From Owenia fusiformis (lineage: Eukaryota; Annelida; Polychaeta; Sabellida; Oweniidae), in assembly GCA_903813345.2 (NCBI GenBank), contig CAIIXF020000002.1, forward strand, positions 28,959,223 to 29,023,222: a stretch of 64,000 nt of DNA, in the 5' to 3' direction. Shown here in pieces: positions 12,934 to 23,900 of this stretch (position 1 is its first letter; each line of letters starts with the position of its first letter). Position numbers and translations under genes: made by a program. Below the pieces are notes generated by a model. The model did not search any database. It was given only the letters and a program-made list of their open reading frames with translations, and was not told where the DNA came from.

Positions 12934-13025
12934 TGTTGAGTTGGCCGAGAGGGCTTGAGCGCCAGCACGTTCAGGCTAGGTGATTGGGTGCCATAACCAC
13001 GAGGTTGTGAGTTTGAGACGCATGT
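12934..13025 (+). repeat. tRNA-Leu/Ser-like SINE head
   Basis: Contains TTGGCCGAGAGG, an A-box like that of tRNA-Leu/Ser, and about 50 nt later GGTTGTGAGTTTGAGAC, a diverged B-box. The 92-nt span fits a class II tRNA, but the ends do not pair as an acceptor stem, so it is a SINE promoter or tRNA pseudogene and not a working tRNA. A pyrimidine-rich tail (TTTATTCATTTTTTATTC) follows. Confidence 0.55.
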
Positions 13026-13298
13026 GCTCCTTGTGTTTATTCATTTTTTATTCTTATTTGATGCTTGCTCTTCCCTCAGTCTTCTCTGGTAGGAATCTGA
13101 GTAAATGAAGCTATTTGCTTTAACATACCAATTTCCTCATTAGAGTCTTTGAGCACTGGTCACTAAGGAAATGTGCCAATTTAAATGAATAGAGAGACTC
13201 TTCAATAAGTTGTTGTAATTTATGCTTCAAATACTAAGATGGCTAAAGAGGCAAATCTTTCTTTGTTACTTCCGGATCTCTTTCATAAAGTATATATA

Positions 13299-13529
13299 CA
13301 GGGCTCTCACCAGGAAATATTTAGGGTGTGGTGCTAACATCTTCAGAATAACCGTTCAAATGTGATAAATCATATTTGTGTTATATTTCATCCTTTTTAC
13401 ATGCTATTATTGTATATTCAGTCAAGTTTAGACAGTGGAAACAGTCATGAGTTGCCAATAGGGTGTGGACGGAGCTAAATAGAGTGTGGTGGTGCTGCGC
13501 CACAGTCTAAAAGCCTGGCGAGAGCCCTG
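13299..13529. mobile_element. 231-bp element with CAGGGCTCTC ends
   Basis: CAGGGCTCTCACCAGG and CCTGGCGAGAGCCCTG match inversely at 15 of 16 bases. The flanks share only ATA. A decayed relative starts CAGGGTTCTCACCAGG at 31158. No coding capacity. Confidence 0.7.
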
Positions 13530-13929
13530 ATACAGGTAGCTTTGGTCAGGCTGAGATCATCATCAAGGTGGGAGTGTTTGATATAAGTTTAAGTTTGAAC
13601 TGGCATATATCTCAGTTTAATTGATCATGCAATATAGTTGATTACTTTCCTGTTGAGTTCGCTTTACACAAAAAGGAACTTTGAAAATCAAAATGGGTAC
13701 TTCATATGATTGCACGAATACAACTAGGATGTGAATATGCACCTGTTAGCATTTCTATTTTAGTAGAAAACATCGTAATAAATGTGAGCATTTCTGTCTT
13801 ATCGATGTTTGTTTCAAGGAGAAAATTCCAGCGTATGTTGAAAGTAAACCGCCTCAACCTTTTAAATCAAGTCTTATCAATGGAGAATTCAAACCACTAC
13901 ATTCCTGTTGCTAGCAAATTGAACCAATA

Positions 13930-16340
13930 ATTAAGAAAACCGGAAATATATTCTATCAAGGTCAGGTGGTTAGGTCTCAAAGAGGGAGAAAAATTGGTAG
14001 GGGACAGATTTGATAAGTCTAGCTAAAACCCCTTGTGCCCCCACCCCCTGCATACCTCCCAACTGTGAGAAGGTGTATAGTCAAGTAGTGGGAGGGGGGG
14101 TCACAGGAGCTTGTTGCTGGACTAAGATATGATGAGAATTCTTTTCTGTGAGGTCTTGTTTGAAGTCACTCAGTGTTATATATTTAAGTATTTATTGTTT
14201 AAACATTATGAGACTATAAAAAATATCTTGCTTATTAACTAACCATGAATTATTAAAGATTCTTTTTATTACATCCAAGACATGTCTTAACTAAGGATTA
14301 TAAAGACTGTTCCCTATTTATGATAATAAAAATGTGAAAAATCCAAATCTGATCATGTTTTTTCCTGTATTTATCTCTCTAACTCTGAATCAGACTGTAA
14401 CCTATCTATTACAGTTTTGTGCAGTAAGGTATCATTAATATTTCCTTCCTCTGGATTTCTCTAGATTCCTTGCAAAATATAATCATCATTAAGCATGATC
14501 CTCAAGTGACTCATACACCGAATAAAATGTCACATCAGTCACAATTTTGAATGAAAAATAGAGAAGAAAAGGGTGGAATCAGCAAGAAATAAAGTAAACA
14601 GGCATGTAGTTAACACTCTAAATTGTATAGCAATCCAAAAAAATTAGACACTACATTCAAATTTTAGTGAGAAATTGAATGAAATAAGCGTGAGCAGACG
14701 TCCATTTTGATCATTGATAAGCGTGTGGTACTATAGAACAGAGCACTCAGTACTAATTGATGTAAGATTATCTTATTTCCTGACTGGGGAAATGAGCTGA
14801 TGAGTTGACTATTCCAAATTATCCCAAAGTAAAATGTTCCTGGTCTTGCATTTTATACATAATTACTCTCTAAAATTTGTTCCTGATTTTTAGATTAAGT
14901 TTATTATACTGGCCACATGTCTGTTTCTTTCCTATTAACTGGAGTAACTTCACTCTTTCTGGTGATATATTCATTTGAATTAGTCCCATATTGTAGTTTA
15001 TTCATAGGATCACGCATTGATTTTTCTAGGCACATTTCGCCAATGTGGGACTGTGTAATAATGTTCATTACGGGGAATAAGAATAAAAGTGCGATTAACA
15101 GGATGTTACGACAAGAGTGTCGAGAGTGACGATTTACAACTATGAGTGACGTATCTTACTATTCTCAGTAAATGACTTAATACGTATGTTAATGAAATAA
15201 GGTTTCATATCTCATCTTGCTTCAGTCTGTTTGACCTCTTCCAGCCACCCCAATACACCCACCTCTATAAGTATATATGGGGGTGTCGGGTGTGGATGTA
15301 TGATTCAAGATTGATCTAAATCTAGTTTCCCCCCCTCATATCTATAACATAAGGGGTTCATGCACCACTAATCTATCACCCCCCCCTCCCCCCATCTATG
15401 TTACCAACCTGTGTAAAATTCAGAATATGGGGAAGGGCAACATTAGGGATTAAGGCACCATTGATCTGTTCAACCTACCCTTTGTTTATAATTTAACTGC
15501 AAGAGGATCATCTTTACTCAGAGGAGGTTTTGACAGATAACCCCTGGTTAACAGGGTAACAATTACCAATACTATCCAGTGAGCCTAATTAGAAACTGGC
15601 AAATGTAATCTCGTAATTAATTGTGAAACATTGTATCATATCGTAAAAAAGAGTAATTGATTTTTCCACTAAACCTCTTTAATTTTTGTATACTGTACTC
15701 AATATGATTAAATGGACTAGTTGGTATGAAATGAATACCAGTTGTCTTGTTTTAGTCCTAATGCAATCTAATGAACCATACTCCTTGCCTCAGTTAGCCA
15801 CAATAAAATAAGAAAATCTGTAAAGATTAGATGGCTGTGCTTAAAATAGAAATCTAAGGCTAATTCTAAGATATTTCTCAGTAAAATTTGAATCAATACC
15901 AGATTCCCAGGTTTTGTATATAATATATTGATATTGGGTTCATGGCTTTTTAGTATGTTCCTGTCTATTTGTTCTCTGTTTGTGTTCTTTTAATATAACT
16001 GCAGTGGCATTTTGCTCGAGGCCTGTAAACCTCACGTCCTGTTCATAATTAATGTGTTCTATTCCAGTATAGGCCGTTTGCGTCAATAAAAGACATGGCA
16101 CACTTCAGATGCATAACAAATATCTCTAGATATATTCTATCTTCCGCCTTGCTCGATTAAATCAAATCGTAGTACCTAATGCTTTGTTGTTTCGTGTCAT
16201 TTAATGTGTGGAAAACATGTTTGTTTATTTGAGCTTTGAATTTCCTATTTTAACTGTTTTCTGTCAAAAAGTGGTGTGATACGCAATACGCTTACTGCAG
16301 TTATTTTTACTTTTCTATTTATACAGATAAATTATGTTCT
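13930..16340. other. no gene seen
   Basis: AT-rich with C-rich stretches (14040, 15360) and a repeat-family hairpin; no coding potential recognised. Confidence 0.4.
14033..14120. repeat. C-rich/G-rich inverted repeat family
   Basis: TGTGCCCCCACCCCCTGCAT, GAGAAGGTGTATAGTCAAGT, GGGAGGGGGGGTCACAGG. Related hairpins are at 4580-4670, 16490-16530 and 16999-17070 (TGTGACCCCCC ... GGGGGGTCACA). Confidence 0.6.
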
Positions 16341-16370
16341 GTCTGAATTGTTGGCTGTATAAGTAGAACC

Positions 16371-16426
16371 CATCTTCGTTCACTCGGCTCCCGTCGGTCG
16401 CAGTGAAGACCGAGGGTGCAAAGATG
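16371..16426. mobile_element. 56-bp miniature insertion with 9-bp duplication
   Basis: Begins CATCTTCGTTCACTCGG and ends CCGAGGGTGCAAAGATG, an imperfect 17-bp inverted repeat, flanked by AGTAGAACC on both sides (16362-16370, 16427-16435). The neighbouring tandem copy at 16551-16559 has a single AGTAGAACC and no insert. A 9-bp duplication fits Mutator-like elements; the class is inference. Confidence 0.7.
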
Positions 16427-16581
16427 AGTAGAACCTCAAAACTGTCTGTCTACAAGACTATGATATTAGTCTTTCCTTAAATACTTGTGATCCCCCATAC
16501 ATGCCTCACCTCTACAAGGAGGGGGGTGACTGAATTGTTGGCTGTATAAGTAGAACCTCAAAACTGTCTGTCTACAAGACT

Positions 16582-16828
16582 CATCCTCCGATCACAGGGC
16601 TTCAAAATCCAGAATATATTCTTTCTTTTTACCCCCTGCGATAAGCAGTTAGCATTTCCCCGATCAAGAACTTGCAATCTGATTGGCTGTCGCAACACTG
16701 TGACAGAAATCATGTATAAGTCATTGCGCATAATTAGATCATGTGATTCAGTTCCATCGGGCGCTTCCAAATTGGTTATAGTAGGGGGAAGAAGGAGGTA
16801 TGGATTCTGGATACTTGTTAGGAGGATG
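16582..16828. mobile_element. hAT-like MITE copy B (247 bp)
   Basis: Starts CATCCTCC and ends GGAGGATG (perfect 8-bp inverted repeats), flanked by perfect 8-bp duplications ACAAGACT at 16574-16581 and 16829-16836. About 90% identical by eye to the copy at 8001. The 8-bp duplication points to the hAT, P or Merlin class; hAT is the most likely. Confidence 0.88.
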
Positions 16829-16998
16829 ACAAGACTATGATATTAGTCTTCCCTTAGATATTTGTAACCCAGTGTCAGAAAACAAGATTGAAGAAAGAGA
16901 ATGTTAAGTGGGGAAGAGGGGCAGGATAACATTGAGCTTAGAGGCTTCTATGGGATATCATTTATGTGGCTACCCAACCAACAATCTACCTACAAACC

Positions 16999-17070
16999 CT
17001 TGTGACCCCCCCACAATACATCCCAGTGAGAAGGTGTGTAGTCAAGTAGATAGAGGGGGGTCACAGGGGG
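16999..17070. repeat. copy of the GTGACCCCCC..GGGGGGTCAC hairpin
   Basis: CTTGTGACCCCCCCACAATA and GAGGGGGGTCACAGGGG enclose GAGAAGGTGTGTAGTCAAGT, as at 14 kb. Confidence 0.6.
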
Positions 17071-17220
17071 TGGTAGCTAGACTACCTTTCCAATCATAGT
17101 CAGGATAATAGTACATGAGATATATGATTTCAGTTTTCATAGTGCTATGAATAAAATATAACATATGTAACACAAAAAAGTATGTACCAATAGATATATA
17201 TTAAATCAGACAGATATTTT

Positions 17221-18270
17221 GATCCCATCGAACGAAGTTCGGAGGGATATAGGGAACGCCTCCGTCCGTCCGTCCGTCCGTACGTACGTACGTACGTCCG
17301 TCCGTACGTACGTCTGTCCGTCCGTCCGTCCGGGCAATAACTCAAATACCGTTGGCCCGATTTTGTTCATATTTTGTACACATATACCCTATGGGGGTAG
17401 AAGTTCTGCTCGAAAGCCGATTTTGAAAATGGCCGCTCACTTCAAAATGGCGGCCATTTTAGTGCCGAATTTACAGTAATTTAGGTGCAATATGTAAAAC
17501 TGTAATAGCAATATGTTTTAGATGTAAAAAAATTATATAGGACATAAATAAAGCTAGAAATGTAGATATTAAAGAAGCACATGGCAGCCATCTTGAAAAA
17601 TGGCGGCCTTTAATCGTTATTGTACGATATTTGCTGTAACTCGAAAAGTAGTGAAGCGATTTTGTTCATATTTGGTATATAAATACTATAAACATTGCAC
17701 ACTGTCTAAAGACACTTTTGGTAGAAGGCACCCATTTTGAAAAATTGCCGCCATTTTGAAAAATGGCCACCATTTTAACGTATTTTACTATAACTCGAAA
17801 AGTAGTGGAGCGATTTTGTTCATATTTGGTATGTGAATACTATAAGCATGACACACTGTCCTATGACACTTTTGGTAGAAGGCGACCATTTTGAAAAAAA
17901 ATTTGAAAAATGGCCGCCATTTTAATGTATTTTACTATAACTCGAAAAGTAGTGAAGCGATTTTGTTCATATTTGGTATGTGAATAATATAAGCATGGCA
18001 CACTGTCTAATGGCACTTTTGGTAGAAGATGGCCATTTTGAAAAATGGCCACCATTTTAACGTATTTTACTGTAACTTGAAAAGTAGTGGAGCGATTTTG
18101 TTCATATTTGGTATGTTAATACTATAAGCATGGCACATGGTCTAATGACACTTTTGGTAGAAGGCGGCCATTTTGAAAAATACTGTATACTTTGTTTGTT
18201 AAAATGCCATCCATGGCTGTTCGATGGGATTCGCTACGCTTTGGCGTTGCCGTTGTTCTGGTTTAGTATT
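17221..18270. mobile_element. 1 kb CCATCGAACGAAGTTCGG repeat with CCGT run and internal tandem
   Basis: Starts GATCCCATCGAACGAAGTTC; ATCCCATCGAAC recurs inverted at 18219-18230, followed by CGCTACGCTTTGGCGTTGCC. After the start is a (CCGT/ACGT)n stretch (17262-17332), then blocks of AAAATGGCGGCCATTTT and about four units of 135-155 bp beginning AACTCGAAAAGTAGTG (about 17640, 17793, 17940, 18075). A short version lacking the middle is at 8877-8970. ORFs here are repeat products. Confidence 0.7.
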
Positions 18271-18429
18271 ATGCGTAGTAAAGCTCTACTGAAGACAAAA
18301 AAGAGAAATCAGTTAAGTGGAAAAAGATATTTCTTCCTTAACATTTGCTTTGAACTTCAATTACGATGTAACTACCTAAGAATACATTTGAATAATCGCT
18401 GCCCTTAGAAATAAGAATCGTAGTAGCGA

Positions 18430-20938
18430 TTATGCGTTATAACACGCAAGAAGAGAATTAGCGTTGATTGCAATTATCCTACATGAAGCCCACTCTCTTC
18501 GATAAATCAAAATATCAGAAAATTATCATTTCTTAAATTGAATTGAGAAATTAGGAAATAAATATGGCTGCAGTGGTCTTTTTGTGAGTATGGATAATCC
18601 TGATCCAATAAAGCAATAAACATGATTTATAGCGTTTGCAAATGTGGACTGTTGCAAGGTGAAAGTTGCTGGAGTGTATCTAAAAGATGGATTAAAACGA
18701 TTTATGTGTAGTTGATAACGGCAAATAGAATGTGATGAATAGAAGATTCCATGAATTAGGGCGGAAATAAGAGTCGTTTAATATAGCGATTAATATATTA
18801 TGTTTTCTCACGTGAATTGATAGAGAGAATCTTTACGTAAGTTTGGCTCGCCTGAAATGAAGCATTATCTTGAAAAAGTAGTATTGTCTTCCTTTTGTCC
18901 ATTGCTTTCCTATTAGTGACACAAACAATTTGTTGACAATGTGTTAAATGTTGATGTTATTGTGATATATGTTCTCTCTTAGCAACACGAACAAATAAAC
19001 AAACAAACAAACAAAGGGAACCTGTTCTATCTTTTTCTCATTATATTTGGCATTATTCCATTTCGCCCTAAAATTATTCACACTTGGAAAAAAACTAGAA
19101 AATTAGGAATTTCAGTTCATTTGTAAAAATTATGAACGTGAAGGTGATCAGTAGTTATTGGAAAAACCTGCTATTGCATTATTTAGTAAAACGACAAAGG
19201 AGGGAGAAATTTTGTCGACGTCTATTTGAAGTAATTATGGTAAGAGGAGATCAATAGTACTTTAGGTTTAAATCCTACACAGATTGCATTGCAATAAAAC
19301 ATCATCACAATGAAAATGTCACGATCGTCATGCTTCTTAAAGGGAGCATACAATAGTTTTATCGAAAATTTAAAAGTGACATTTATAAAGAGAAAAAACA
19401 AAAACATATATCTTCGCCTGGATTCAGAATTTCTTTATCCTTGTTTAATGAATGAATTATGCATATGTGTCTCTTTAAGTGTTTAAGCTACCTTTTATCT
19501 CAGATTCCATGACTATCATTACCTTGAAACGTCCGACAAGTTGAAGGTGGGTGGATTAATAGTTAGGCCACAGTTACGTAACATCCTTCCCGGAGGTGTG
19601 TTTTCTTCACGACATAGCTTTAGCATCTTGTTTTAAAACCTCTTCTTTGTTCCATTGAATTTGATTCATTCCCTTGGAAGGTGAGTCTATGTCATTTAGA
19701 CTTTACATTCTCTCCTTCATTCAGAGTACAGAGTACTAGATTACCATCATGGCAACACTTCTAATTGATCTCTTGAGTTTATATGACCAACCAGACCTTT
19801 CTATTTTAATATTTTACTTGCCTCAATTTCAGAATCTTTTGGCGTCATTGCATTGCCATTTTCTAAAAATAATCTTAAATGATGGAGAACTGCATCATTA
19901 AGTCACAAGTGGTGACATATTGTTATAGTCTCCATCTTTTTTGGATGGTGTTCAGCAGTTGGGATTTAGTGTTTGGCAGTTACACTTTTCTTTGTAACAT
20001 AGTGTTACATTTTGTAAGCTGTTTAGTAAGGTAGTTACATGTTTTCATATAAATACCTTGTTGAGATGACACATTTTGTTTTGGATATTAAAATACTTTA
20101 GTTCAATGAATGTAACTCACTTCTCCAATGTTAATATATACATAAGAAAGTTATTATGCAATGAAAAACAATAACCTTGTTCATAAATAATTGTAAATAC
20201 ATTGTAAATATATTGCTCGTAATTTGTGCATCTTCTGAATGAGATAAATATATTTATTGACCCTTAATCACTTCAGTCTCTTCAACATATTGGCCACTAT
20301 ACAGGATTTTGTACAGTATTATACATATCATACATATCAGTTACATATAAAAGTATAAGATAATTGTGTCAAGAGGTCCTACTATGTATTGATTTACTCG
20401 TTCAGCATACACATAAAGCAAGTTTTTGTACACACACTGTCTTATAAATAATCAATTATATTAGTGAAAGCACAGTGTATAATCATAACTAAGATGTTGT
20501 CGGGTTCAATCTATCTGATATATGGAAGGTCAATACCAGAAGATGTTAAAGCGGTTAAGTTACATGCATTTAGGAGAATTGAAATAAAGAAATAATATAC
20601 CCCCTCTAAATTGATATTGGTACCCCCCCCCCCCCCCCAATATTACTGTCCACCTCTCAATTGGTTTGAATTTTAAATGGGGACCTTAATTACAACTAAG
20701 AGGTTGTCAAGATACATGAATTTTGGAGAACTTCATCATGTACATAATTTTGACCTCCAGTAGTTATTATTTTCCTTTCAATATGTTTGAATGAGGACCA
20801 TGATTACAACCTTTTCCTCAATCCGTGCCTCATAATTTACATGTTTTCAGGACACCCTGTACATATAGCAATTAGCATTGGAACTTGAGCATATATACTA
20901 TTGTTCTTATATTCAAAATCTGTGATGTTTGCTTTCAG
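18430..20938. other. no gene seen; ends at an AFF splice acceptor
   Basis: Presumably AFF intron. Holds the (AAAC)n run, an echo of the 1.36 kb repeat at 19936 and a 16-bp poly-C at 20623. Confidence 0.4.
18990..19014 (+). repeat. (AAAC)n simple repeat
   Basis: Five to six AAAC units. Confidence 0.85.
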
Positions 20939-23900
20939 GTCGCCTTCAAATACAGCCATGCTAGGAAGTAGTTCTGATAGCTCTAGCAGTAGTGAAAGTA
21001 GTTCCGGCACCAGTGATTCTGAGAGTGAGGATGAACGGGCCAAATCACCCCCTCGTCATGCTGCGACTCCTCCACCATCAACACCTGTTGTCAAGGTAAC
21101 TTTTTAGAATAATTTCTCTTCACCCCACCAAAGATTTAAGTTGTATCTCTTTTCAATCCTTTATCACCAGTCATTTGTCGTCAATTCCTGCGCCTATATT
21201 TTATTCACACATATAGCTAGGCAAGGTCTGTCCAATTCCAGCCAACCAGAACAGGCTAAATAACTGCATTCTGTTATATAAACAACAGCGAACTCAAGGT
21301 CACTAGTTAAACAGTTGTCATGGTGATGACTGGACTCTACAGATTGAAACTGGTACTTTGCCAGCTTGGCCCTTGCAAAACTTTTCATTGTAAATATGTT
21401 CTTTTAGTGATTTTGTATCTTTTAGATGATTCTGTAGAAAATAATGTGCAATATGTGAAAAGAATTAAAGTCCGAGACTCAATACATTGTGGAATAACCA
21501 TTCCTTTCATTGTTTCCTAAAATTAATACTCCATGCTCCATCTCGTGCAAATTCTGGAAAACAACACCTTCAAAGAATGGTCATTCCACATTGCACTGAG
21601 TCCAGGGCTTTAATCCTTAATCCAACAATTATAGCAAAAAAAATAAAAAAGAATAATACAGATTTCATTAATGCTAATCCATGGGTTATGTTTTCATGCA
21701 TATTATTCAAGCACTTATTAATTGATGCATTATAGTAATATTCCTCTTTATATTTGCTTTTTAGGAAGAATCCAAATGGGCGATTTCTGACCTCATGAAT
21801 GCTGTTCTCCCACCAGATAAGAGGGAGCCACTGGTCAAAAGTCCCGCCAAAAGTCCGGCAAAATCAGTTTCCAGTGACAGATCTAGTAAAAGCTCAAAAG
21901 TAACCAAACCAAAACTATCCAAGGGGTCTTCATCTAATGATGGCATTAGCCAATCACTGTCAGTGTTATTACCTGCTTCAGACCCCTTGAGTGAGAGAAA
22001 TGTTAATAGGATATCTGAGAACTTAGATGCAGATGTTGAAGATGTTTGGAGTCCAGTGCCGTCTGCAATAACATCACATGATGATCTCAAATCGAAGGGT
22101 GACACGACACCTAGACAGGAAGTGTTCTATGAAGACATGTATAGCGCAATTAAACGCGACCGTGCTCGCAATAAGAGCTGTAATTATTCATATGGCAGTG
22201 GCGGAAGTAAATCACCAGGTTCCCAGAGCATTAAAAGCACTGGTAGTGGAAAGAGTACTTCAAAAGGAAGTTCTGGAAAATCACCTCGCGGACGTAAAAA
22301 GTCAGTGGATGTTAAACTAGTTGAAAAGCCAACAGTGGATATTGAGAGAATTGATAAATTGGAAAATACCACCAAACCAAAATCATCGCAATTTAAATCT
22401 GGGAAGCCTGTTGGCAGGAGTCCCAAGAGCTCACAAAAGAAAAACTTCTCTAGGCCATTTGTCCTTAGTAGTTCTGATGATTCAGATGTAGATATCATCA
22501 ATACTCCTCCAACCACTTCACCCATCAAGTTATCAAAACCTACAGCTTCCCGATCTCCCCGAGTCACTAATATCTCTAAACCGGGGAAGACAGAAGTTTC
22601 CAATGTTGATAGGCATAAAAATCGTAAAATGAAACGAATGGTTGAACGGACAAGTACTTGTGAATCAATTGGCGTTGAAGATGCATTGGAAAGTTTACGG
22701 GATATTAAACCATGCCTTTCTCCGATCCCATCTAGCACTATGGTAACTATAAACCCCATGGCAACCCAGCCTGATGATCTCCCAGGTGCTATGACAACCA
22801 CCACTGATACCATGGCAACTCAGGCCAATAACCTTCCTGGCATTACCTATGACAAGCTAAACAAACCATCAATACTTATCAAAATCAATCTTGCATCATT
22901 GAAACGCATCCCTGGTAAAGAAAACATGTTTGGTCAACCTAAAGGTATTGTCACAGACAAATCCCCACCAGAACGTACCCGCAAGAAAAGCCAAAATTAT
23001 AAGAAAAGTAGAAATAAAAAGCATGGTTATAAACATCTGTATGATACCATGAGTAGTGATAGCTCTGGTGGAGAACATAGCGGTGATGATTTGGATACTA
23101 CACCACCAGAACCACAAGTGTCACCACCTGATGACCGTCTGCAACCAGCGTCCATTTTGTCCGATGACCAGCTTGAAGACCAGCAAGGCATGCTGGGTAA
23201 ACGGAAAAGCAGTGATGAAAGAGCTAGCGCTAAACGTCAGAGATTATCAAGTTGCCGTACCACATCAACATCATCTGTAGACCAAAAGTAAGTAGATTTT
23301 TTGCATTGTATCATATAAAACATACTGTACATCTGTTTCCTACAGGAGAAATTAGGAGACGCACAAGAATTTGGGAGACACTCTGTGCATTTGTTAGAAA
23401 CACAACACCTCTGTATAGTTCAGATCTTGTAAGAGCTTTAAAGGCAACAATTTGTGAAGTCTTTCGCCGAAATTCCTTTCAAACTTAAGAGCAATTTTAA
23501 AATCGATCAAGATCAGAAGTTTTAAACATTTAAATGTCAATAAAAAAATAAGAATAACTTTTCAAAGAACATAGAACATACAATGCTTAATGACACCTCG
23601 ATTTGCTGAAGTGAGGATTTCCCATGTTTAAAAGAAGAGAATTTTCAAGAGGCTATACATCAGTGGATGAGAGTATACAAAATGTAAAATATACAAAACT
23701 TAAGGGATGTGTATCTAGACATTATTGGAAGGTATGAAGTCTCAAATCACCATGGTCTTGAAATGGTGATAGAAAATCCAGGTGTCATTTATTTATGGTG
23801 AGCACTGTAGAGGACCTTTTAGTTTTTGTAATGCTGGGTCACATTGTGTATAACCTCTACAATAATGTAATTTGGTGATTGTTTATTCAGAGCATATGTT

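Larger units (their letters stand above)
16341..16870 (+). repeat. tandem duplication whose two units carry reciprocal insertions
   Basis: Unit 1 begins CTGAATTGTTGGCTGTATAA near 16342, unit 2 at 16529. Each contains TCAAAACTGTCTGTCTACAA and ACTATGATATTAGTCTT. Unit 1 holds the 56-bp insert but not the 247-bp MITE; unit 2 the reverse. Confidence 0.8.

Noticed and set aside
12934-13025. functional tRNA gene
   Set aside because: A- and B-box-like words are present but the ends do not form an acceptor stem and the B-box is diverged.
17145-17345. ORFs with RTYGRTDGR or SVRTYVR repeats
   Set aside because: Come from the CCGT/ACGT simple repeat.
21761-22813. minus-strand ORFs of 114 and 209 codons
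   Set aside because: Shadows of the AFF large exon; the + strand has matching splice phases and family motifs.
23289-23291. TAA as the AFF stop codon
   Set aside because: It lies in a GTAAGT donor, and the next exon at 25832 joins in phase to the rest of the family's C-terminal domain.
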